Below, piece by piece: positions 34,201 to 46,200 of a DNA stretch of 64,000 nt (positions within the stretch are counted from its first letter, which is position 1; each line of letters opens with the position of its first letter). Where the stretch lies: assembly GCF_001949145.1 (NCBI RefSeq), contig NW_019091580.1, positions 112,998 to 176,997 of the forward strand, written 5' to 3'. A program made the translations under genes and the position numbers. The notes beneath the pieces are model-generated. The model was not told where the DNA came from and did not search any database. It saw only the letters and a list, made by a program, of their open reading frames with translations. This DNA comes from Acanthaster planci. Its lineage: Eukaryota; Echinodermata; Asteroidea; Valvatida; Acanthasteridae.

Positions 34201-37200
34201 TAATCTAGATATGACAAACTTATATCAAAGCTTTGTAATTTTTAAGTAATTTGGCATATAGTGACTGATAGGGTTTCTGGTGGTTGGATCGACATGTTAC
34301 ACGAGTTATTCTTGTTCATGTTATAAGTGTGTTCTCTATGTGTGTTTTTATGAGGAGAGATACATGTATGTCATGTCATGGCATGTCATGTCACTGAGAA
34401 AGTTTTCAAGGTTATGCACGCATATTAAGGAGTCACCAACCATGATGCATATGGAAGGGTTTGGCTATGAATTTGTAGCTGTCACTTAGTTGGTTCCCCT
34501 AAATTCCAGGTGTATGGCTGGACTCATAATTTCAGTAAATGTGTACGGAATGCCACTAATATGTTGGAGTATAATTACTTCATAAGTTTGTTGATCTGTG
34601 GAAAGAGAGCATTTGTACATCATTACATACGGTGTTTGTTTTATTTGGCTCTCAGCACTAGGCTTTCAGTAAACCTCACCTCTGTTGGTGTGTGCTGAGT
34701 TAAGCACTGGATTTCACAAGTGAGGCAGCACATTCAGCCTGAGTGGTGGCTGTTGATGTAACGTGCCGGAACTACATGTTCAAATGCATGTGCAAGAGCC
34801 GCATGTATGTACATGCACACAGTGTGGACTTAGCAACTGCCTGATAGGTGTGGACGGTTTGAGGCTTCATGTTGGCTGCTTCTGGCTGGAGGGAGGCTCA
34901 TGCCCCAAGCAGTGTGATTGAACCAGCGAACTGAACAATAACTGAAAACTGTTTCAGATTCAAAGCAGGGTACTGCTTGTTGTTGATGCAGGAGATCTCA
35001 TGTAAATTTATTACTATACGATTGTATTCTTTCTTTGGTTGAGCTCGACTAGCATTTACTTCATGTAAGTTGTGTTGTTGTAATAAAAGCAAGAAAAGAG
35101 ACAGAGTCCATTCGGCTTACATTTTGAAGGATTGAGGCGGCAGGCACCCCTCAAAGGAGCATGTTCAAGAAATATTGGAGGATTTTGAAGGATTGAGGAT
35201 GATGCCTCACAAAAAGGTCCAGGAGGTTAGAGTTTATTTGTTGGTTTCTGCTAGCCAATGGATGTTACATGACAACAGACAAGTGTTCATAAATATCAGT
35301 TGTGATTTAACCCTTCTACAGTTTAACAGCATAAATATGCAAAAATGCCAATGGTCACTCTTTTGCATGTGTTTTCTGTGCGCAACACAAATATGCAATG
35401 CTTCAGTGCATGTGCAGTTGGTTGCCAGCACAAAATGACACAGACTCCTTTTCTGCTGTCCTTATCACTACAGTTGGCTTACTGCTGAAACTACAACTAC
35501 AGTTGGCTTACTGAAACATTGAGGCACAGTTGTTGGACAGCACAATGTAGAATGTGATAATCCTAATACATGTATGAGGGATAGTTAGTGCACAATATGA
35601 CACAGCTGTGCATCTTTGTGCTGCTTTACCAGCTAACCCAAAGAGTGACTTTGAACAGCATAGTGTGGCTGAAAAAGGTAGCTGTGTAGACTTGTGTTTA
35701 CTCTAGGTCATTAATAATTCATGTGAGTCTAAATCATGCATTAAACATACGCGCGACAACCAATCAGAAGCGAGCATTACCTTAGGTCTAGGCGCTGGCT
35801 GCGTGGGTTGCCAGGACTCCGTAAGATGGCAGCGTGCTAATAAGAGCTCTGCGTAGTTGTGGCGTCTACTGAGCGTTACTTATCTGACCTACGACCGCTG
35901 GTGGTTGGGGATATACCTCAAGTGTGCCTGGTGCGATCGGTTAGTGTGGTGCTCGTACTCAGTTGCGGGAACTGCCGATTATATGAAATCTTATTGAAGA
36001 TTGGGGGATTGTTCGACAGTCCCATTTATTTAAGAAGTGTTGGATTAGGATTAAGGAGCCTGTGGGGGGGGAACCAGTTCATTGGGGAATTAGCGAAGCT
36101 TAGACTGGAGGGAACACATGCTGTTGTTCCATGCTTGTTGGCAAAGCGACGGTTGATTGCAGTCCAGGTCTGAGAGCTTGCTTTTCTCATTGAGGTTTAC
36201 TGGGCGCAGGTTTCTGTTAGAGTCTGTTGAGGACTATTATATTTGCCTTCATAATTGACTGACCATGTTTTATTTCATAATAACTTGAAGTGGGTAAGGG
36301 TAGTCACCTTGAACCTTGTTGTAGTTTGGGAACTGTGTTGCTTCGTAAGGCAGTAGAGATTACTGTTGTATAAGTCTACCCTGTTGTGCTGTATAATTAA
36401 GAAGATTGTAGTTCCTTGTGTGGTCAAGACTCACCAGTTATAAGCCATTGGTAGATTATTTAGACTTGAGGGTTACCTGGTCACTGAGGGTTACCTGGCT
36501 ATTGTGAGGGCTACTCTAGTGTAGGAGGATAAGTTTCTTTAACTAATCACGTTTGTGGTGCAGTTGACCAAGTAGGACTAAATACCCGTGAGGATAATTT
36601 TGTACATAATTTGTGTATAAAGGATAATTGCCTTAGAAATCACAGGTCACCGTGAGATGTAGTCCAGTCCTTGACATCTATTATAACCTTTATTGACACT
36701 GGAATCAATTACTTAATCATGTACAGGGCGGTGGTAAACTTCCACCAAATGAACAGCCCCTAAGGCACAGTCCACCGTTCACTAACTGATATCCCCCCTT
36801 GCGTTTGAACAGCTGCTCATTCTTGCATAAAGTTAAGGCCAGGTCCATTCGTTCTCCAATCAGGCTAGTCTGCTGGTCCGCCACAAAAGGTGTCAGTTGT
36901 CCCGCCACAATAGGAAGGTTGAAGGCAAAACGCCCTTCCTCATCTTTAAAAATCATTTGTCAAAACATTGCAGAATGGATGAAAGTACATGTATTCAACA
37001 CTTTTTACATGGGAGAAAAGTGCTAGTTACTTTTCCTGTTTCTTCTGTTTTGTTTTGTTTTTTACTTTCGTCTGTTTAATTCGACTGAGACACATACATG
37101 TACAGTGTACATGTAAGTAGGCTAACTTACCTCAAATTGCATGGAATCTGCTATTCTTGTAAAATTGTAATATGTGACATTATTGGGGTCAAACCCTGCA

Positions 37201-40200
37201 TGTTCTGCAAGATAGTTGAAGAAAGTCTGCAAGCAAAGAGAAGAAAAGAAACTCAACTACACGTACATGTATCTATTTACCATTTACATGTACACACAAC
37301 CTGACCATCGTCGCATCAAACATGTTTATACATTTGCAAATTTCTCTTCTGACATAATACAAACATTTCAATGATAGTTCCAATGCAAAGATTAACACTG
37401 ATTGAAGACACTGAAAACGCTCTCTTACTTGGTTTTTGCTGATGTATTCATTGTGCCATTTCTCCAGTTTGGCTCGTAATTCCTTCAATCTTGGGCATGC
37501 AAAATCATCTGTAACAAGTAACTGAAGGTAAAACTAAACATTAAACCAAAGTCACACTGGGCTATCATAGACGAGAATCAAAATCCTCCCCCAAAGGAAT
37601 GTGGGAGAGGTTTGCTATTGAATACCTACCCCAAAACAGTCACTAAACATGCAAATTTCATTTGCATATGATTCAATTTGCTAAAACCTGATCAACCGTA
37701 GTGCACCCTCTAGTCCCATGATGCATAGCAGAGTGGTCACCATGTTCGTCTTTCTATTCCAGTGTTAAACTGTCCGAGTCAAAAGTGGGGAAAGATGAGA
37801 GGGAGGTGACTGTTTGGGGTAGGTATTCAGTAGCAGACCTTTCCCACATTCCTGTGGACGAGGAGTCTTCTGCTTTCAACCTACTCCAAACAGTCACTAT
37901 CTCCAGGAGAGAGGTGCAGTGAGGATGCACCACATACAGAAAGTGTGTAAGAGGACATAAGCCTCAGGTACTGTAGTGCGACTCACGAGGTCATTAAGTT
38001 GTTAGGTAGTTCCGGTGGTGGTCTGCCCAGCTGGAGAGCCCTTTTGCGATGATGTGACCGATGTCGGGACAGCTCTTCCATGTGAGGAGTCTCTCTGTAA
38101 CACATCGGTGAGGCCCATGAAGTCGAGACTGCCCGGATGTCATGAGCTCTGATAAGGTGTTGAATCTGATTGTCCGGGGAATTTGGCCATTCCAGGTTGG
38201 CAAATTTAATGGCTGAAACTGCCCACCTGGCTATAGTGTCTCTGGTCACTGCTCGATATGGCTTTATTATTGTTGTAATGAAGAGCTACGACATTGTACT
38301 CTGAGCTTTCTAGTCCTAGCTAAGTACCGTTTAAGAGTTCGGAGTGGGCCGCAAGGCTTGCCATCTGGGGTCCCAGTGTGTTTAGTAATGTCCGGTTCAA
38401 AATATCAGGAGGATGGAAGGACACAGACTGATTCTTGGTGAGAAATGAGGCGAACACCATGGGGTTCCCATCGGATGTGGCCATCAGCAGTGGATCATGC
38501 TTTAAGTTCACTGCCTCGACATGAGATAGTAACTGATAGTAACCACTGGAGGGGGTGGATGAAGTCTGTTATAGGGACAGGGAGGTTTACATAATGGAAT
38601 CCCACTTTGGTCTGTAGATGGCCAGTAGATGAAGCTGTCAAGGGCACACGTACAGCCTGCAGAGAGGAACTACATGTAGGTCCACCTTGCTGGCCATCAG
38701 TCCGAGAAGGCAGAGCCGTGCATGGGTGGGAGCCGACAGCTAATAGAAGAGAGGACCTTCACACAATCCAGAAGATTGTTGATGCGATTAGTCATAAGCG
38801 AAACTATGCCCTAGTAGAAGTTGATAACCACTCCTAGGTAAGTCAGACATCGAGTGGGAATGGGCTTGGACTTCTCATGATAAATAGACCATGGGCCAGA
38901 AATCATAGCTTACATGTTCATTCAGAGTTTTGAGAGGCAACTTACTTTTTGCTCAAATAAATACCTCACATACAATGAATCAATATTTTGTCTGTTGCCA
39001 TCCGGATGTTTTGCTCTTTAATGTGAAAAATAAGGGTATGAAAATGCAAAAATACTTGTGTTTTGTTCGCCTTTTTACAATGTGTCGAGGTTAGAGACAG
39101 CACCCTCTATCAATTTGAGCTCATGAAATACCACTGTGCACCTAGGGACGAGTGCCGCTCAAAGTGAACATGGTGCCGTCCGAGAGCATACAGGCGTTTG
39201 CTGTGTTTACGAAGAATCAGGAGAAATTTCACAATTTACAGAGATAAGTTGGTGAAAATATGACATGTTGCGAGAATTGGAAACAGTTTGATGGATAGGA
39301 GACAGATGTTTCTCTGGAAAACGTAGAAATAGCGAAAAACGAGCAATCTAAGCGGGGTATGGCTTCTCGGTCTTCCAAACATGCCAAAGTTCCATGCCCA
39401 GCATATCACATGCCAAGCGTTTGTCAGTCATGTCAGGTTGTGCTTCTCCTTCGTGTCCTTGAAATCTAGGTTTCTCTGTGTCAGTTAAAATACTAATCAT
39501 AGTGCTGGTTCTGATTTAGGAAGCAGGTGCAATTTCAGGAAAAAAGAAATTATTTCTGTAATACTTATTTCTACAAAAAAAGTCAAGTTGAAATTTTTTT
39601 CGGGGGACGGGATTCCACAGCATTTTCGTGCAAATATGGTGAGTCCTCCTCACAGGCATGGGCTAGGTACTCGGAGTAGAGAGGCAGAAAGGCAGTACAG
39701 CGAAGGCCATGGCATGGAGCTTTGCCAAGCCTAGCAAGGGTAGCAAGGGTAGACTTGTCCTTGTCCTTGAAAGGAATATTCCCGGTAGACCTCTGAGCAT
39801 CGGAGGACAGCTTATCTTTAGCAGCTGTCAGGGACGGCGAGAAAGTTCTCATAGTCGTCCTTGGAGAACTGGAAATAAGATGCTGACCTGTTCGGGAACG
39901 GGCGCCAGTGTCTCGCACCAGCAAGAACCTTGAATATGTCGACGAAAGAACGGTCTAGCAGGAGCTCCAGGAAGAGTGGTGCCGATGTCTCCAGTCTGGC
40001 AAGGTGGTGCTTGAAGGAGGCGTGCAATGAGGCCTCAGCCACAGGAGGGTTAGCAGGCACGCCCAAGATCTGGATCATATCCTTCTACAGAAGACGGAAA
40101 CATGTCTCTGAGGGAGTTAAGTTGGCTGCGGAGGTAATGTCTTTGTCGTGTGAGGACAAATCATGATTGGCTTGAGTGGAAAGGGAGACGTCATGTATTG

Positions 40201-43200
40201 TGCCATAGCCCTGAGTTGGGGCACAGTGTGAACCGTAGACGGAACCCGAGCCGGATAGGTTGAAGGTTGGAAGCCATCATGCGAGGGTTGGACGAATGGA
40301 GTCGGATGCAGAGGCGGATGCAAAGTCAGATGCAGATGCAGGTACAGTTCTGCAGGCAGGGGATATGGATCCGGAGCAGTCACTGGGGCAGTTTGACTCA
40401 AGGCGGCTGGCTATTTTAGACAGAGGGAGCAGACTGCTGTCATAAACTCAGCTGAAGAAATGTCTTGCTTAGATGAAGAGCGAGACTTCTTGTGCTTGGA
40501 CCCCGTAAAAGAAGACAAGGAGTGTTTACACTTCTTGTGTGTGGGTGATCTGGCGGTAGAACTGGCAGGTAGAGTCTGAAGAGTTGGAGCGTTTGAAGCC
40601 CATCCAGATTGCAGATCGCACTCAGCTGATAGGGGCTGGGGTATTGTCGGGGAAGCGGCGTCAGGGGCACTGTGGCCAGAGAGACCCAGCAGGTAGCGGA
40701 AAGACAGAATGATGTATGGAGTTCGGAACCCACAACAGCGTAGGAGGCCCATGGGCTCTGCTGCCCGGGGATGCAAGCAGGGATGAGCCTGCACAGCTCG
40801 GTGCTATATCTGTAGAGGCCGCCCCAAGGCAGGGCAGCGTCCAAATCATGCCTATGTGTGCCTGAAGGGATGTGTGAAGAAAATGGCTCGTGGTGGTTGG
40901 TGCTGTTGGCATGTGTGGCTTGGGGCCGTCCCTGCGCATGGTCTCGTGTGCCATACCAGTGGGTAGGTGTCAGCTACGGTAGGCGCTGATAGGGAAACCG
41001 CCATTGGACCTCAGTGCTTGGGAGCTGGGCATCGAATGTTTGCACTGCCCAGACCCAGCTGGCAGAGAAAAAATTTCCCTCCGAGTGCAGTGCCACTCTG
41101 CACTACCTTTGACTGCAATGTGATGTGGTGGTGAAGGGAACTGAGCATTCCAATACTGCCCGCTCTATAGCTCAGACCCTGAAGTAAGGCGTGGTGAACC
41201 CTGGACTGGACAGGGAATGGTTCTGCCAGCAAGTGTTAGCACGGAATCTCAAGTACAGCATGCAATGCCACACGATCATCCACAGACCGAGTCCGGTCAG
41301 TTTTCAGGGGAGAGTGGCGCCATGGAATGACCGCCGTACAACCTCATGTGCCCCAACAGTCCCAAGGTCGCCCCATTGACCCCATGTGTCTGCTAGAAAG
41401 GTGGTAGATCACGGAACGAATTGCCACACTACATGTACCTCACAGAACCCCAACTATCCCGGGTCACCCTGGTGACCCTATGTAGAAAACTTGGTGTTAG
41501 AACAGCATAGAGTCAACATGGAGCCAATGAAAATGCACACAAAAAATGGAGCCTATGACAATGCACACACAAAAGAGAAACAAAATGCCACAAAACACAC
41601 ACTCAATCATGAAAAATAAGGAATGTAAGTTTATTACAATATGTTAAGGTTGATCAAATTAACAAAGGAATGTGTAGGGAAATGGAAAACTCGAGAATTC
41701 AAAGATGCCAAAATTGACACATCCCTTTGGAATCATGCTAAGGAAAAGGACGAACATGGCAGCCGCTCTGCTACGCATCATAGGACAAGAGGGCACACTA
41801 CGGTTGATCAAGTTTTTAGCGACTAGAATCATACGCACAGGAAATTTGCATATTTAGTGATTGCGTGGTGACTGTTTCGGGTAAGTTGAAAGCGGAAAAT
41901 ATATGAAACGGTGATGACATGCAAGACAAAAAAAAGAGATTGTGTACAAAGCAACCAGTCCAGTATCTGAGTACTTCATGTGCCAAAAATTGTCAACAAA
42001 GACAACTACATGCATGCATGTATGTGCATGTGGTCTCAAATTTTATTCATCCATTTCAGGAGGGATATATGAAATTTCATTTCCAGGGAATGTGCAAATT
42101 AAAATTCGAGAAGTGAAGAAGTAATGCCGCCAAAGCACTAATTTACATTACAAAGTTAGAAATAAAGCAAATTTTGTCAAAGGTCAGAAATTTCAGTTAC
42201 TGGCTGAATTCTCTAGTGTGATGTTGCGGAAAATTTTTCTTTGGAAGTTGACTTGAATTTTTCAAACTTTGCTTGCCACTCTGCCTCATGGAAACATTTG
42301 AGAATTTTGTCAGCTGCAGTGAGTAAAGTTTTGCCTCATTTCAATTTTTTTTGCATGTTTTTTGGCACTTAAGGTTTCAGTCTGATTAGGGTGTGTGAGT
42401 TGTCGGGGGAGGAGGGGATATATGTAAATAATGTGAGAGAATCTCTGCTTGGCCAGAAACTCCCAGCCGGAGATTTTGTCACTTACAAAATTGTTGGTCA
42501 ATGGCTCTGTGAATATGGGGATGGGCTGCCATGCCAACTGCTCCTTCCACACCTGCCAGCCCTCTGGGGGGTACAGTCCAGCCAGATTACTCTGGGCCGA
42601 CATCAGGGTCCGATCATAGGCTGTGCTGCGGACTTTGATCTCGGCTCGGATGTAGGACGAATTCAGCAGTTTCTTGTCTGTCACGTAGCGCTGTCTGAAC
42701 CACTGGCCCAAGTCATAGTGTTGCCGCATCCCTTCCTGATAAACACACCAAAAAAAAAAATCCATTTCAACTGTAAAATACCAATAGAACTATCTGGAAC
42801 AACCACCAATAGACTACGTTCTAGTGTCAGCCATCTTGAACTGAAATTAAGGTTTGCTTGTCATTTTGGTTACACAGAAAAAAAACAGCAACAAAATAAA
42901 AGGTCATGAAAAATTTATGCCAGCTTATGTTTAAAATAAATTTTAAAATGTGATGTATCTAAAAGTTTAAGACACATTTAAAACTAAAAAAGTGAGGCTT
43001 GGAACCCCAAATGGTCTGGCGCCACCCCATAACAGATTACATTCAAGGTATGATTCAAGGGACAAGATCAAAAAATGGCATCTGGTGAATAAAGTCTACC
43101 CTGTGGTCAATGAGTCATAAATGTGACTGAATGCCACAGGAAAACCATTTAGAGCTCCTGTGAAAAAAGGAACCACTGATGTTATTTTGATACATCAGTC

Positions 43201-46200
43201 TTATGTCCCAAGAAATATGAACAATGGATGTGGATGAAACTAGTGATACATGTAGTTATCATTGACACAAGATTCTTTTTACCGGCTGCATACATTTATC
43301 AACATAGATTTTGTTGTTCTAAGCAGCAAATGAAATACATCTTCTATCTTTTGTACTGATGCCTGGTGAGATCGACGATTGTATTCAGCTTGTTTCTGTT
43401 TTCTTTTTGGAGGGGGAGATTTTGACATTATTTTCAGGGCATTTTTTTTTACTTGACAACTTCCTCAATCCTACAAAACTTTTGAAACCTCACGGCTATT
43501 TCATTTCCTTTCCTTCTAAAAGCAAGTAAAAAAATAAAGCTACACCCCTCAGGGAGGACATAAGAGGTTTCATAAAAAGATTTAAAAATGTTTGGCTCCT
43601 CCCCTAAACAAAATGGGCCCCCTTGAAAAGTTGGTTCTGGATCCACCCTGAGACAGTGTTGTAGTACTTGTATATTGTATGCCTAGTCAGGGCCTTCAGT
43701 AAAGCACATGCAGAGGTAGAAATTGAAGGAGTTGGAACGAAACAAGGATCAAATGTTCAGTCTCTGGAGTCGTGATTGTAAAACCAGCAGGGCAATAACT
43801 TATGTAAACACTGATCATCTGTTCAACTAATTCGATTAGCACTGAAGTCTGTGCTCAAGGCCGGTCATGTTACGTGAGGTCTTCCAATACTGTAGGCATT
43901 TTAGTGTACAAGATGGCCGCATACAGCTAAGAAGAATTATATTACCGGTCCGATTTTAGCGATTTCTCTGAAGACAATGCTGACTTGAATGAGCTTTCAG
44001 ATGTAAGTATTGGGTCAGATGAGGAAGAAGACATTCTTTGCTACTGTGTGTGTAGTCTACCAGCTACTACTGACATGTTTGTTTGTGATTCCGGTCGATG
44101 TAAAATCAACTGGTAACATTAATAATGTGTCAGCTTAACATTGGCCTCTATTCTGGAGGGTTCCTGGCTTTGTGAAATTTGTCTGGCAAGTAATAAACAG
44201 TTGAGAAAGAAATTTGACATTTGTGTTTATAAATTATACGCTCAGTCCATGGTTAATGTTATTCTGTTGTAGGGCGGAATAATGCCGGTTGATTCAGAGA
44301 TCTACGCCAACCTCTCTCCCTATGCATGCCACGCGCCCACATGCTCCATGTCCCCAGTTTGTGAAGTACATGTAGGATGGTATTGACTTAAGGAGGCTAA
44401 TAAATTTCCAGTTATTTGTTCTGTATTTTTTTAAAGTTATCTTGAAGAGGATGTCATAAGAAATATATTGATATATGTTTGGATTCCATCTGACCCTGCA
44501 AAGCAAAAACAAAACGATTTGAAGTGGGGATGTTTTGAGATGTTTTTTGTGTATGTGTAATGCAGAGCAAACTGTGATTATTTTGTACACAAAAATGAGT
44601 GTAGATAAAAAACAGAAAACCTCAAAGCTCATTTTTGTAAAATCTTTGTTCCTATCTGTGCCATATTTCAATAATAGGAGTACTGTTAATACAAGATTCT
44701 ACTCATAACAAAGAAATTTGTAGGTCCCAATCCTTTGTTTTTCATTTTTTTTCCTTTCATGATAATACAAGATTCCTGTTATAAAAGGGTAACTGCAAAT
44801 TGCAAAGGACCAACCTCCATGCTCTTATTAACGAGTTTAACTGTACATCAAAAAAGGGCAAAATTAAAAAAAAAAAGCCTGACTTAAAAACTGTACCTGT
44901 AAACCTGTCAGTTTTTAAGAGTGCATTTATTTCTTTTACAATTATTTCTTGATGCAGAGAACGAACAGGTGCTGTTATAAATGGGAGAGGGACTTGAAGG
45001 AGATGATGAAATTGTAGCAAAATTATGGTAACCAGTAAGGCGTCCTCTGGGATTTATGTGTTTATTAATTCATGACGTAGTTGCGTTGCTGAGTGGCTGC
45101 CAGACGTTTTCCAGTGTGGAAGATACGGGCATGTCGCACAGCCCCTGTCTGGACCGCACAGCTATATAAACCGGCGTGTGGTGGCGGGAAAGTCAGTCTC
45201 ACATGAGGTGTTCGTTGCATCTGTAGTCTTAGTCGTTTTACTTGGAGAGTCTTGGTTGGTGATAGTGTTCATCTTTCGTAATATCAAAACAGTGTTCGAG
45301 TCTTTTCTGCAAGCCCCTCATGTCAGTCCCATAAATTTATCTAGTCAGTTGCATACACAGTTTGTTCATTTGGTTGCTGATCAAAACGCCCGAAACCTGC
45401 CTAGGTGCCCTTTAACAGTGATTTGAATAAACACACATAAAGAATAAGCAAGTTTAGTTTCTGTTCAATGAATGCTGTGGAGAGCGTAGGATCCAATTGT
45501 TACTTCTCCCTGTGCTGTCCTGAAACCCCGTTCATGTGTGTGTGACCGGAAGCAGCTGCGACCACCTGACGGTAGACTTCCCCAGAACGGACCTGCACCC
45601 CTGGCCTACTCCACAGCCATTCGTCGGGTCAAGCCCGGGTGTCGTCAACTTGGAACGCCACAAATAGTGTCAGAAGTGGGATAGGTGCCGCAGTAAACTT
45701 CTGAGCACAAAACACAGCCGGGAACACACCTTTAGCAGAAGTACACACACTGTACATGTACATCTTCATGCAAGACAACATGAAAGTTTTGATCTGTGTG
45801 AATGCACAATTTTCATGTTCTGGGTCTACTGTACATATTAAAATTAGGCAATGAGCATGTTATAAATCGTGGGTCAATTTCTGTTACTGCATGCCTGGTT
45901 TAACTGTTTTACTAAACATCATATACATGTAATTCTCTTTCTGCATTGCCCAAATGAGTGTAAGCTGTCACTTATTTGCCCCCTTTACGGTTCCATAATT
46001 TTACATTTAAACCAAAGCAACTTTTACATTTTTTTTGTGCAAAGTTAGAACTTGCGCTTTATAACCTTGGTATTTTTTGCTTGGAGTATCCTCAAAAGAT
46101 GATAAGGCACTGTCTACAGCATAACTTGCAGGGGACACATCCCAGATTTGAACATGCGAACTTGTGTCACAAATGTTTAACTCTTCAAATAAACACGGAA

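Larger units (their letters stand above)
37585..41900 (-). mobile_element. DIRS-type retrotransposon relic D
   Basis: Left terminus 37585-37900 is a hairpin: the arm near 37600-37640 (GAATACCTACCCC) is inverted at 37815-37865. The opposite terminus at 41640-41890 is an inverted copy of the left one. Minus-strand fragments between them are recombinase (38249-37983: [32 protein letters not shown]; 38511-38320), an RT thumb piece near 38880-38700, and Gag-like sequence ([20 protein letters not shown] near 39900-39830, more to about 41300). RNase H and most of RT are missing. It sits in phosphatase intron 3 on the gene's strand. Confidence 0.7.

Noticed and set aside
37429-37508. Shorter exon 4 starting at 37508
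   Set aside because: It would break phase with exon 3 and lose LLVTD, which aligns with the mammalian LLKFP segment.
45178-45426. 82-codon plus frame
   Set aside because: It lies wholly between the TATA box and AATAAA of an LTR and has no protein signature.
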